From assembly GCF_014648075.1 (NCBI RefSeq), contig NZ_BMQK01000012.1, forward strand, positions 163,074 through 227,073: a stretch of 64,000 nt of DNA. The letters are read 5' to 3'. The position numbers and the translations under genes were made by a program. The notes beneath the pieces are model-generated. The model had not been told where the DNA came from and ran no database searches. It worked only from the letters and a program-made list of their open reading frames with translations. Source of the DNA: Streptomyces ruber. GTDB taxonomy: Bacteria > Actinomycetota > Actinomycetes > Streptomycetales > Streptomycetaceae. How positions within the stretch are numbered: position 1 is the stretch's first letter; each line of letters starts with the position of its first letter. This document shows positions 8,412-17,006 of the stretch, piece after piece.

Positions 8412-9421
8412 GCGGCCGGCCCGCGGACAATGAGCGGCTGGCCGCCTGGGCACTGTCCCGGATCGCGGCGACGGGCGCCGAGGACGCGTGCGTGGACGCG
8501 GTGATCGACATCGTGTACGCGGCGCGCGACACCGAAGCGGACCTCGGCGGCCGTTTCGGCTCCGGCGTGGTGGGCGAGCCGGCGACCCGGCGACCCGAAC
8601 GACGGCAGAGCTTCCACCTCGACGGAATTTCCCCCCTCCGCCTGCGGGAGGAGGACAGCGACGAGCCGTGGGCCGTCCTACTCGACCCCGCACGCCTGCT
8701 CCGGGGCATCGGGACGGTGACACAGGCATCCCGCAGCCAGGAGGGAATCGACCTCACTGTCACTGCGCACCCGGACTTCGCCGACCCCACCGACCCCTGG
8801 CTACCCCCAGGCGCCCACAGCCTGACCGTCCAACTCGACCCGGACACCGGCTTCCTCCGGTCCGCTGCACTCCACGACGAGCAGGGCACCCTGGCGACGG
8901 CCCAGGTCAGCGACCTGAACGTCCGTGATGCGCCCCCGTCGACGCAGGCCGGCGAAATTCTGGCCCGCATGGCCAGAACCCTGCTGGAGCCCACTCGCCT
9001 GACAGCGGAAGTTCACATCGAGACCGACCCCCACGAGGACCTCTCCATCACATCGGTACCCGCCTCCCGCTCCTGGACGATCCTCGTCGACGAGAACACT
9101 CTGACGATGACGGGCGACTACGCACCGGACCGGACCAGCCCGGCGGCAGCCCGCCTGGCCGAACTGCTCACCCCTGCCCGCATCGTCTCCCACCTCGCCA
9201 ACGTCACGCCTACGTCACCGCACTCCCTCCAGGCCACCGTCCGCCCCCTGCGCACGTTCCCATTCAGCGCCTGGGCCCCGGACGATGCCCTGACCTGCCA
9301 CTTCACCGTGGACCCGGAGACGGGCGTCCTAGTGCGGGCAGCAGCGACAGCACGAGGGCGTACCGTCTTCCGCCACACCGTCACCGCACTGGGCCCCGAC
9401 GGACACACTTACAGTCCCTAA
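8390..9421 (+). CDS. Hypothetical protein
   Basis: 343 residues. The ATG at 8390 has GGAGGGG 11 bases upstream; the much longer in-frame extension upstream is a shadow of the other two genes. No signal peptide. About residues 80-340 form repeated beta-strand segments around 'GIDLTVTAHP', 'HSLTVQLDPDTGFLR' and 'TCHFTVDPETGVLVRAAA', two similar motifs that suggest an internal repeat. The IS5 element is inserted exactly at its stop codon but leaves the protein end unchanged. No known family assigned. Confidence 0.6.
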   Translation: MAATPWLGGRPADNERLAAWALSRIAATGAEDACVDAVIDIVYAARDTEADLGGRFGSGVVGEPATRRPERRQSFHLDGISPLRLREEDSDEPWAVLLDPARLLRGIGTVTQASRSQEGIDLTVTAHPDFADPTDPWLPPGAHSLTVQLDPDTGFLRSAALHDEQGTLATAQVSDLNVRDAPPSTQAGEILARMARTLLEPTRLTAEVHIETDPHEDLSITSVPASRSWTILVDENTLTMTGDYAPDRTSPAAARLAELLTPARIVSHLANVTPTSPHSLQATVRPLRTFPFSAWAPDDALTCHFTVDPETGVLVRAAATARGRTVFRHTVTALGPDGHTYSP

Positions 9422-10233
9422 CAAAGCCGTTGGACGTGGCGGTGGGTGATCACGCAGTCGGCGAGGCCGAGGAATGCTTCGCGGATGTCGTCGCGTCGCT
9501 CCCAGCGGATGCGCAGGCGGCGGAAGCCGTGGAGCCAGGCGATGGTCCGCTCGACGACGTAGCGGAAGATGCCCAGGCCGGTGCCGTGAGGCTCGTCCCG
9601 CCTTGCGATCACGGGCCGGATGCCGCGCTGCCAGAGGAGGCGACGGTAAATGTCGTGGTCGTAGCCGCGGTCGGCCAGCAGAGCTTTCGGGCGCCGGCGC
9701 GGCCTGCCGACGGCCCGCGACCGGCGGGATCTTGTCCAGCAGGAGCAGCAGTTGCGTGACGTCGTTGCGGTTGCCGCCGGTCAGCGACACCGCGAGCGGG
9801 ATGCCCTGGCCGTCGACGATGAGGTGGTGCTTGCTGCCCGGCCGGGCGCGGTCGACCGGGCTGGGACCGCTTTGAGGCCTCTGCGGGCAGCCCGCACGTG
9901 CGAGGAGTCGATCACCGCCCGCTCCCGGTCCAGCTGGTTCTTCGACCTCAGCTTCTCCAGCAGCAGCACGTGCAACTGGCCCCGGACGCCGGCCTCGTTC
10001 CAGGCCGCCAGGCGCCGCCAGCAGGTCATGCCGGAGCCGAAGCCGAGCTCCTGGGGCAGGTACTCCCACTGGATGCCGGTGTGCAGGACGAAGAGGATGC
10101 CGCACAGGGCCTGCCGGTCCGGCACCCGCGGTCTGCCCTCCACCAGCTTCGGACCCGGTTTCGGCAGCAAGGGCTCGATCAGCGACCACAGTTCGTCCGA
10201 GACGATCCACGGCCGCGACTGACGCTTTCCCAT
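9418..10233 (-). pseudogene. IS5-family (IS427-like) transposase, frameshifted
   Basis: Starts with MGKRQSRPWIVSDELW at 10233. It has the IS5 N-terminal DUF4096-like domain and the first catalytic Asp in AVIDSSHVRAARRG. Protein-like sequence then moves to a second frame (SKHHLIVDGQGIPLAVSLTG) and to a third (ALLADRGYDHDIYRR, ending IFRYVVERTIAWLHGFRRL with the catalytic Glu). One shift near 9860 may be the programmed shift known in this group. The second, near 9700, is extra, so the gene is probably dead. Confidence 0.75.
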
Positions 10234-10285
10234 ATCCAGACCTACGGACAGAACCGCCGACAGTCTCATGATCAGCAACTTCTGT
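9421..10285 (-). mobile_element. IS5-family insertion sequence with inverted ends and TA target duplication
   Basis: The ends read ACAAAGCCGTTG (left) and, inverted, ACAGAAGTTGCTG (right), and each end abuts a TA dinucleotide (9419-9420 and 10286-10287). A 2-bp TA duplication is characteristic of the IS427 group of IS5. The length of about 865 bp fits a single-transposase element of this type. Confidence 0.7.
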
Positions 10286-10301
10286 TAGAGCCAGTAAGGA
10301 C

Positions 10302-11609
10302 TTGCCGGGAAACAAGTCGTGGCTTCCGGCTGCGGGGATCGTTGTTCTGGTATGGGGGAGACCAGAGGGGATCGAGGCCGTCCTGGCCGCGAAGTTCCAG
10401 GCGTCGTTGCCGCATCTGGATGAGCGTCAGCGCCGGTTGGTCATGAGGGCGGAAGCGCGGTCGTCGGGGCATGGCGGGATCAGGCTGGTCGCCGCTGCGG
10501 CCGGGGTCCGGGAGGGCACGGTTTCGCGCGGAGTGGCGGAACTGGATCCCGGTCAGGCGCCGTTGGGGCGGGTGCGTCGTCCTGGCGGAGGCCGGAAGAG
10601 AGCGAGTGAGCTGGACCCGGGGCTGCGGCCCACGCTGCTGGCGTTGGTCGAGCCCGACGAGCGGGGTGATCCGGTGTCGCCGCTGCGGTGGACGACGAAG
10701 TCGACCCGGAAGCTGGCAGCGGAGCTGACCCGGCAGGGTCACCGGGTCTCCGCCGACACGGTCGCCGGCCTGCTGCGGGAGGAGGGCTTCAGCCTGCAGG
10801 CCAACGCCAAGACCATCGAGGGCGCCCGGCACCCGGACCGCGACGCCCAGTTCCGCTACCTCAACGAGCAGGCACGAGAACACCGGGACGTCGGCGACCC
10901 GGTGATCAGCGTGGACACCGAGAAGAAAGCGCTGATCGGCGACTACAAGAACGCCGGGCGCGAGTGGCGGCCCGCCCGGCAGCCCGTGAAGGTCAACACG
11001 CACGACTTCCCCGGCCGGGCCCAGAAGGCGATTCCGTACGGGATCTACGACATGACCGCGAACACCGGCTGGGTCACCATCGGCACCGATCACGACACCG
11101 CGGCGTTCGCCGTCGCCTCGATCCGCCGCTGGTGGCGGGCCCGCGGCCGGCACGACTGCCCCCGCGCTCGCCGGCTGTTGATCACTGCCGACGGCGGCGG
11201 CTCCAACGGCTGCCGCACCCGCGGCTGGAAGACCCACCTGGCCGGCCTCGCCGACGACACGGGCCTGGAAATCACCGTGTGTCATCTGCCGCCCGGCACC
11301 TCGAAGTGGAACGAGATCGAACACCGGTTGTTCTCCCACATCACCACGAACTGGCGCGGCAGGCCCCTGACCAGCCATGAAGTCATGCTGCGGACCATTG
11401 CCGCGACGACCAGCAGCACCGGTCTGACGGTGCACGCCGAACTCGACAACGGCGAGTACCCCACCGGCGTCCGCATCAGCGACGAGGACATCGCCGCCCT
11501 GCCGATCACACGTCACCGCTTCACGGTGTCGGCGAAGGCGTCGTCCAGGACAAGCAGCCACCGCCCGGGCAAGGCGCCGAGCAGTTCGTGCACCTGTTCC
11601 TGGAGATAG
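10302..11609 (+). pseudogene. ISAzo13-family transposase, 3'-truncated
   Basis: From LAAKFQASLPHLDERQRRLV to ALPITRHRF (about 11522) the protein follows ISAzo13-family transposases: HTH in the first ~100 residues, then a DDE core with VISVDTEKKALIGDYKNAG, LLITADGGGSNGCRTR and HLPPGTSKWNEIEHRLFSH. The normal last residues (HGDWNYTL-type ending) are replaced by unrelated sequence (TVSAKASSRTS...) to the stop at 11609. The element is therefore cut at about 11522. The start is uncertain; the TTG at 10302 is the first in frame. Confidence 0.8.
11513..11605 (-). pseudogene. Fragment resembling an ATPase Walker B region
   Basis: On the minus strand the frame carries YLQEQVHELLGALPGRWLLVL followed by DDAFA, the style of an NB-ARC or STAND ATPase Walker B strand. 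The gene is interrupted where the ISAzo13 element is truncated (about 11520), so only ~30 plausible codons remain. Weak evidence. Confidence 0.2.
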
Positions 11610-11849
11610 TCTGCGTTGAGCGTGGCAGACGGTTGTAGAGGCTGGCGATGCAGGTGGCCCCACAGGCGCCGGAGCGAGGCCATCAAGGATGCGGCCGTGG
11701 ACGCGTCGGCCCAGGCGGTGTCGTCCGTGGAGGCCGTCGACACCGGTCGCCGTGCGGAGCGGCGCGAGCGGAGCAGCCGGCGGGCAGGGGAGTCCAAGGT
11801 GTGACGAGCACCACGGGAACCGGCCCGTGCCGTGCGGAGCGTACTGAGT

Positions 11850-12497
11850 GTGAGAGAGACAGAACCCACGGGCCCGCTGCGGGCGCGTATCCGGGCGGGG
11901 GACCGTGCGGCGTTCGCCGACCTGTACGACGCATACGCGCGGGCGGTCTACAGCCATGCCCTGCGGTTGACCGGCAACTGGTCGGAGGCGGAGGAAACCG
12001 TGTCCGAGACCTTCCTCGCCGCCTGGCGCACCCGGGAGACACTGGAGCCCGAAGGCGGCTCGCTCAAACCCTGGCTGTTCGGCATCGCCACCCACCGGGC
12101 GCACAACGCCAACCGCGGTCTGCGCCGCCGGATCTCCTTCCTGTCCAGCTATCCGCCCCCGCCGCCGGTCCCGGACTTCGCCGACGAGACGGCGGGCCGG
12201 ATCGACGACGCCCGCCGCCTCGCGGCGGTCCACGGCGCTCTGCGGAAACTGCGGCGTCAGGACCGGGAGGTGATCGCCCTGTGCGTGGCGGCCGGGCTGG
12301 ACTACGCGGAGGCGGCCGAAGCACTCGGCGTCCCGGTCGGAACGGTGCGTTCACGGCTGTCGCGGGCCCGCGCGCGACTGGCCCGGCTCAGTTCCGGCCC
12401 GTCCGGCCGAAAGAAGGGGGAACCGACGGGCTCCCGCGGAGCGGTGGAAGGTGGGGCCGCGTTCGCGGCCCTGTTCGTGCAGGAGGAAACCCGATGA
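11850..12497 (+). CDS. RNA polymerase ECF sigma factor
   Basis: 215 residues from the GTG at 11850, 10 bases after GGAG; an upstream GTG at 11832 is possible. Sigma-70 region 2 spans about 15-85 (FADLYDAYARAVYSHALRLT, AEETVSETFLAAWR). Region 4 spans about 135-190 (LRKLRRQDREVIALCVAAG, YAEAAEALGVPVGTVRSRLS) and forms the -35-recognising HTH. The stop overlaps the next gene as ATGA, so a membrane partner is co-translated; such pairs usually act as sigma and sensor/anti-sigma. Confidence 0.88.
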   Translation: MRETEPTGPLRARIRAGDRAAFADLYDAYARAVYSHALRLTGNWSEAEETVSETFLAAWRTRETLEPEGGSLKPWLFGIATHRAHNANRGLRRRISFLSSYPPPPPVPDFADETAGRIDDARRLAAVHGALRKLRRQDREVIALCVAAGLDYAEAAEALGVPVGTVRSRLSRARARLARLSSGPSGRKKGEPTGSRGAVEGGAAFAALFVQEETR

Positions 12498-13555
12498 ACG
12501 CCGACGACCGACCCGATGCCGGCTTCCCTCTCAGCGAGGCCGAGGAACTGCTGGCGACCGCCGGCGGCTGGGACCTCCCGCCGGACCGCCACCTCCATCA
12601 CAGGGAAGTCCTGATGCAGCAGATCGACCACGACAGTGTTCCGGCCGCGGGAACGAGCCCGGCGCCGCGCCGCCGCCGGATGCTGCGCCCCGCCGTGTTG
12701 CTGCCCGTCGCGTCCGTGGCACTGGCCGCAGCCCTCGTGGCCACCGTCCTCGGCGGTGACCGCGACCCCGGGCCGGCCGTGGAAGCCGGGTCCGGCATCG
12801 CGACGGCGAACAGCGCCTCCATCACCCTCGACCGGATCGCCACGGCGGCCATGGCGACCGGTGCGGCACCGGTGCGGGACGACCAGTTCGTGTACATGAA
12901 GAGGATGGTCCGTGAGAACACGGGCACCTTCACCGGCCCCGTGCGCCTGGGGGCCCTGCACCAGGACGAGACCTGGATGTCGCAGGAGCCCGGTCCTGTC
13001 ACCACCGCCGGGTGGGGGCGCCAGACCGGGAAGGACGCGGTGATGCCCGGTCAGCTGGTTCCCATCACGCAACCGGACCCCGTCGCAGCGGGGATCGACC
13101 GTCCCACGTACAAGTGGCTGGCCTCGCTGCCCACCGACCCCGACGCCCTGCTGGAGCTGCTGTACGACCAGGTCGAGGCGGGCGAGGACGAGTCGAGGGA
13201 CCAGGCCGTCTTCAGCAGGATCGGGAACCTGCTGTACTCCACGGTCATGCCTCCCGCGAACGCCGCCGCCTTCTACGGGGCGGTCGAACGGATCCCCGGT
13301 GTGACCGTCGTGCCCGACGCTGTGGACGCCGTGGGCCGTCATGGCATCGGCATCACACGCGACGACCCCTCCTCCGCGACACGGGACGAGTGGATCTTCG
13401 ACGAGGACACCCTCGCCTACCTCGGTTCGCGCTCTTACATCACGCACGACGAGGCCAGGGGCATCACGACGGACACACTCTACGGAACGGACGCCGTCAT
13501 CCAGCACACCGTCGTCGACCGGTACGGCACGGTGTCCGAGCGGAGCGACGGCTGA
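12494..13555 (+). CDS. CU044_5270-like membrane-anchored protein, sigma-factor partner
   Basis: 353 residues, ATG overlapping the sigma stop and preceded by AGGAGGAAA. A cytoplasmic N-terminus (about 1-60) precedes one transmembrane segment (about 64-86, PAVLLPVASVALAAALVAT). The extracellular part has about 260 residues with FVYMKRMVRENTG, LPTDPDALLELLYDQ and the end YLGSRSYITHD. This matches CU044_5270-type proteins that commonly follow ECF sigma genes in actinobacteria. It probably regulates the sigma factor; the mechanism is not shown by the sequence. Confidence 0.75.
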   Translation: MNADDRPDAGFPLSEAEELLATAGGWDLPPDRHLHHREVLMQQIDHDSVPAAGTSPAPRRRRMLRPAVLLPVASVALAAALVATVLGGDRDPGPAVEAGSGIATANSASITLDRIATAAMATGAAPVRDDQFVYMKRMVRENTGTFTGPVRLGALHQDETWMSQEPGPVTTAGWGRQTGKDAVMPGQLVPITQPDPVAAGIDRPTYKWLASLPTDPDALLELLYDQVEAGEDESRDQAVFSRIGNLLYSTVMPPANAAAFYGAVERIPGVTVVPDAVDAVGRHGIGITRDDPSSATRDEWIFDEDTLAYLGSRSYITHDEARGITTDTLYGTDAVIQHTVVDRYGTVSERSDG

Positions 13556-13570
13556 CGCAGGGCGCCGAGC

Positions 13571-13602
13571 GGTACGTCCCCGGTGCACACCGGGGACGTA
13601 CC
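13571..13602. terminator. Terminator of the sigma-factor operon
   Basis: GGTACGTCCCCGGTG, a CA loop, then the exact reverse complement: a perfect 15-bp stem starting 15 bases after the operon stop codon. Confidence 0.75.
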
Positions 13603-13771
13603 GCCACGGTGACCGCGCCGGCCGTGCGCGCCGATACCTGCGTGGGCGACGCAGACGGCGTGGACGACGTCGGAGAACTGCTGGCCCCACGCGGTCGTGG
13701 GCGCCGTCGTGGTCCTCGGCAGGAGAGCGGTCGCACTCGTCGCGGGCCTGCCTCCGAGGAGCCCGCCCAGC

Positions 13772-13917
13772 TCAGGCAGCGGTGTCCCGGGACGTGAACA
13801 CGCAGAACTCGTTCCCCTCGGGATCTGCCATGTCGTCCCCGGCCTGCGCGACCGCCAGCTTGGCGACGACGAACGCACCATCGTCCACGAGAACGTCGCC
13901 CGGGTCCGGGCGACGCT
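13772..13917 (-). pseudogene. VOC/glyoxalase-family gene, C-terminal fragment
   Basis: The minus strand reads DDMADPEGNEFCVFTSRDTAA and stop, the conserved last strand of a VOC/glyoxalase domain (DPEGNEFC with a metal-ligand Glu). Roughly 25 further residues upstream in the frame do not show the rest of the fold, and the gene is lost beyond 13917. Confidence 0.55.
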
Positions 13918-13998
13918 ATGGACTGGATCGAGACGGCCGTCGACACCGGCAAGGTGGACGTCGACGGCGCACTGGCCCGGCTCCTGCAAGGCGAGTAG
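13918..13998 (+). CDS. Short plasmid-type ORF, probably the 3' end of a lost gene
   Basis: 26 codons (MDWIETAVDTGKVDVDGALARL) ending three bases before the RacP-like start. Protein-like composition and tight spacing suggest it is the tail of a gene co-transcribed with the RacP-like gene, with its 5' part lost at the junction with the VOC fragment. Confidence 0.35.
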   Translation: MDWIETAVDTGKVDVDGALARLLQGE

Positions 13999-14001
13999 GC
14001 G

Positions 14002-14430
14002 GTGCCCCGCGCTTCCGAGCGCAGATGGGCCGCCGCCCGGCGACACGCCGACACCGTCCGGTTCGTGCTCTTCGAGGCCCGCCCGGCCGGCCTGTCCTTC
14101 GCTCAGCTGGTCAGGGCCGCCGAGTTGTCGCCCAGCCAGGTCCGGGCAGGCATCGCCTGCCTGCGGGACATCATCGCCGAACGCTGCTGGCCCCCGCTGA
14201 TCTGGACCAGGACGGACGGCTACAAGTTCTGCTCGGACCCGGCCGAGCTCCAGGCATACGAAGTCTCGATCATCCGGGAGAAGCTCACCGAGATCCGCCG
14301 GTTCATCACCGGCGTCGTCGCCCCGCACGCCGTCCTCCAGCCGAAGGGACGGTGGATCAGACACCTGAACACCCTGCTCAGCTCGGTCGAGTCCACCCTG
14401 GACGTGATCGCCGACTACATCGATGCCTGA
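14002..14430 (+). CDS. RacP-like winged-helix protein
   Basis: 142 residues from a GTG three bases after the preceding stop. The N-terminal half looks like a winged helix (GLSFAQLVRAAELSPSQVRAG, then a wing LIWTRTDGYKF). The C-terminal half is a helical region ending LNTLLSSVESTLDVIADYI. It matches proteins annotated RacP on Streptomyces plasmids and integrative elements, role unknown. Supports a plasmid-like origin for this segment. Confidence 0.6.
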   Translation: MPRASERRWAAARRHADTVRFVLFEARPAGLSFAQLVRAAELSPSQVRAGIACLRDIIAERCWPPLIWTRTDGYKFCSDPAELQAYEVSIIREKLTEIRRFITGVVAPHAVLQPKGRWIRHLNTLLSSVESTLDVIADYIDA

Positions 14431-14472
14431 CCGGCGGGGCCGGCCCCGCCCCGTTCTGACGAGGAGGGGACC

Positions 14473-15285
14473 TTGCCGCGCAGGCGCTGCTACCCCTCCG
14501 ACACATGGGACGACGAATGGGCCATGCTCGAGCCCCTGCTGCCGACACCGGCCTGCGAAACGAAGGCAGGCGGCCGGCCCGAGAAGCACCCCCGCCGGGA
14601 GATCGTGGACGCGATCCGCTACGTCGTCGACACCGGATGCAAGTGGCGGGCCCTGCCCACTGACTTCCCGCCCTGGCGCACGTGCTACGGGTTCATGGCC
14701 CGCTGGGCCGCCGCCGGCATCATCGGACAGATCCGTGACTAGCTCCGCAAACGGATCCGCCGCGAAATGGGCAAGGCGCCCGGAACCGGCGCCACCGTCA
14801 TCGACTCCCAGTCGATCAAAGCCGCCGAGACCGTCGGCAGGGACTCCCGCGGCTACGACGCCGGCAAGAAAATCAATGGCCGCAAGCGGCACCTGGTCGT
14901 GGACACCAAGGGCCTGCCGCTGTTCGTCATGGTCACCCCGGCCGACATGACCGACCGCAACGCGGCCAGAGAGGTGCTGTTCCGGCTGCGGCTGATGCAC
15001 CCTGAAATCACCATCGTCTGGGCCGACTCCGCCTATGCCGGACAGCTCGTGACCTGGGCGAAGACCCACCTGAACCTGACGATCAAGACCGTCAGCCGCC
15101 CGAAGAACACCTCCGGGTTCGTCGTTCTGCCCCGACGCTGGGTCGTCGAACGCTCACACGCCTGGATCATGCACGCCCGCCGACATGCACGGGACTACGA
15201 ACGGCTCATCCAGCACTCGGAGTCGCTCATCACCTGGGCCGCGATCACCATCATGACCAGGCGAATCGCCCGCCGAAGCGGATAG
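14473..15285 (+). pseudogene. IS5-family transposase with in-frame stop
   Basis: A single frame reads as an IS5 transposase of ~270 residues: DUF4096-type N-terminus (CYPSDTWDDEWAMLEPLLP, DTGCKWRALPTDFPPW), then ATVIDSQSIKAAE (catalytic Asp), VWADSAYAG (second Asp) and LPRRWVVERSHAWIM (Glu). It is interrupted by TAG at 14740-14742, where homologues have Gln (CAG), so a single C-to-T change explains the break. The second half has its own ATG at 14767 but lacks the DNA-binding domain. Confidence 0.85.
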
Positions 15286-15642
15286 CCGGACTCCCGCGAA
15301 GCGCAACGGGACTGATCGAAACGGTGGTGACGGTCACCACCGCCACCCAGAGGCCGCCCGATCCCTCGGGCCTGGGCGCAATCCTCCCACCACCACTGGA
15401 AGACCGTCAGCGGAACCGCTGAGGTCGTCGCCGGGGCCACCCGAGCCGCTCCTGTTCAAATCCTGATCTGGGCAAACGCGCAGCTCAGGATTGAAAACAG
15501 GCACTCAACTTGTTCTTTAACCTCTGGCGTCGAACAGGGCGTCGTGCGACGTCACTCACCTGGGGATTCGCCGGACAGGCGGACGGCCTTCGCATGATCC
15601 TGCGTTCCGCCACGGAATCAGATTCGTACGAAGGCCGCAGAG
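15286..15642. other. Intergenic stretch with small inverted repeats
   Basis: No gene seen. CGGTGGTGAC-G-GTCACCACCG lies near 15321-15341. CTCCTGTTCAAATCCTGA (about 15453) and, inverted, CAGGATTGAAAACAGGCAC (about 15486) are imperfect ends of a ~60-bp structure. Its terminus resembles the GTGCCTGTTT end of the MITE-like element at 37232. Confidence 0.4.
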
Positions 15643-16206
15643 GTGAGTGTGCTCGATCAGGATGCCCGGCGGAACGCGTTCGACTTCACGTCACACTTCC
15701 GGGAGGACCTGTACGCGTGCCTGACCCGGCGCGGTGACACCCTGTTCGAGCTCGTGGACGCGCTGCTCTGCGGGAACGGGCTGGTGGCCTCGCCGGTCGA
15801 CCTGACGCTGCTGGCTGAGCACCGCCGCGGTCACGGCGCCCTGTATGACGCCCTGAACTGCGGCCGTATCGACGCGGCCGGGTTGCGCCGGGCTCTGGCG
15901 GTGCTGCCGCAGCCCAAGGCGGCCGACAACCGGCTGGTCCTCGCGGTCGACGTGACCAACTGGCTGCGTCCGGACGCTCCATGCAGCCCGGAGCGACTGT
16001 TCTGTCACGTCTACGGGCGCTCGGGTCGCTCCAGTGACCAGTTCATTTGCGGCTGGCCGTACTCGTTCGTGGCCGCGCTGGAGACCGGCCGAACTTCGTG
16101 GTGTCAGTTGCTGGATGCGGTCCGCCTCGGTCCGGACGACGACGTCGCCGAGGTCACCGCGGCCCAGGTGGCCGGCTCCTGCGGACAGAGCTCCCCAGGT
16201 AAGTAG
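15643..16206 (+). pseudogene. Transposase N-terminal fragment (IS701-like/NF041680-type)
   Basis: 187 residues beginning MSVLDQDARRNAFDFTSHF with the segments LAEHRRGHGALYDALNCGRID and LVLAVDVTNWLRPDAPCSP (first DDE Asp) and LFCHVYGRSG. This matches the N-terminal half of large streptomycete DDE transposases of about 400-480 residues. Homology ends at about 16180, and the second half (remaining catalytic residues) is missing. Confidence 0.65.
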
Positions 16207-16463
16207 TCGGCGTCCGCGAGCGGTCGTGTGGCGCCCATTCTCCCCCGGCCAGCGCCGTGCTGGCCGTCATTTCGGCGGGCACGCCAATGCGACCCAGGAC
16301 GCGGCGTAGAGCGCAACCTAGGTGTTCTGTCCACATAGGTTGGTGACAGAGCCCTTATCCGAGAGGCGCCGAGCGCAGCCGCCCGAGCGCCTCAAGTCTG
16401 TTTGTCTCAAACACGCGCCACGACCTTCCTGGACTTGGAAGGGGCGGCCGTGGGGGCGCAGCT
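16207..16463. other. Intergenic stretch, no gene recognised
   Basis: Lies between the truncated transposase and the end of the MarR gene. Contains short frames without family features. Confidence 0.35.
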
Positions 16464-16933
16464 TCAGGCGCCGCGCTGTTTCGGCGACAGGCTTTCAGCG
16501 ACAGCCGCGATGGTCTGAGCGAGGGGGGCTAGCAGGTCCGGGGAATCTGGTCCAGGACTCGAGTGCGGGCGCTGGCCAGGTGCGCAGGCTGGGCCGAACG
16601 GAGGGCACGCAGACCAGCTTCGGTGAGGACTGCCTCGGCTCCACGGCCATCCTGGCCGTGGCGTTCTTTGCGGACGAGGCTGTGTTTGCTCAGCCCATCG
16701 ATGACGCGCGTGATCCGGGAGGGCGTGAGGCCGGAGGCGCCGGCGAGGGCGGACATGCGCATGCGGTGGTCGGGGGCTTCGCTCAGGAGTAGCAGGGCGG
16801 CGAACTCGGTCATGGTGACGCCTGCACGGGTCATGTCTTCTTCCAGTGCGCGTGGCAGGGAGTGGACCAAGCGGCCCAGGCTCTGCCATAGGAGGAGTTC
16901 GTCGGGTGTCAGTGGGGCGGCGTGGGCGTCCAT
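16464..16933 (-). pseudogene. MarR-family regulator with a C-terminal frameshift
   Basis: The first ~130 residues form an intact MarR fold: dimerisation helix (LLLWQSLGRLVHSLPRALEE), winged helix (MRMSALAGASGLTPSRITRVI) and wing (KERHGQDGRGAEAVLTEAG). The frame stops early at 16529 after LDQIPRTC. The normal last helix, LAPLAQTIAAVAESLSPK, is present in the next frame to 16464, so one extra base near 16545 is inferred. It may still bind DNA, but the dimer helix is damaged. Divergent from the hydrolase gene. Confidence 0.75.
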
Positions 16934-16954
16934 TCAGCCAGTTTATTTGACGAG

Positions 16955-16990
16955 GCAAGCAACTAGAGTGATTATTGCTTAAGCAAGCAA
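16955..16990. promoter_or_regulatory. Probable MarR operator in the divergent promoter
   Basis: TTGCTTAAGCAA at 16975-16986 is a perfect 12-bp palindrome. It extends to TTGCTTAAGCAAGCAA, and another CAAGCAA half-site lies at 16955-16962. It lies in the AT-rich gap between the divergent MarR and hydrolase starts, the usual position for MarR autoregulation. Confidence 0.6.
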
Positions 16991-17006
16991 GTTGAGAAGG
17001 GGTTCC

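Noticed and set aside
7766..9421. A 551-codon reading of the hypothetical gene at 8390
   Set aside because: The first ~200 codons overlap the two secreted-protein genes in another frame and are Arg/Pro-rich noise; the ATG at 8390 has a good binding site.
10272..12233. A 653-codon minus-strand frame spanning 10.3-12.2 kb
   Set aside because: It crosses an ISAzo13 transposase and a sigma factor encoded on the plus strand and has no family features.
14767..15285. A separate 172-residue gene starting at an ATG after the stop in the IS5 transposase
   Set aside because: It is in frame with the upstream 89-codon piece and continues the same transposase; a nonsense codon explains the gap better than two genes.
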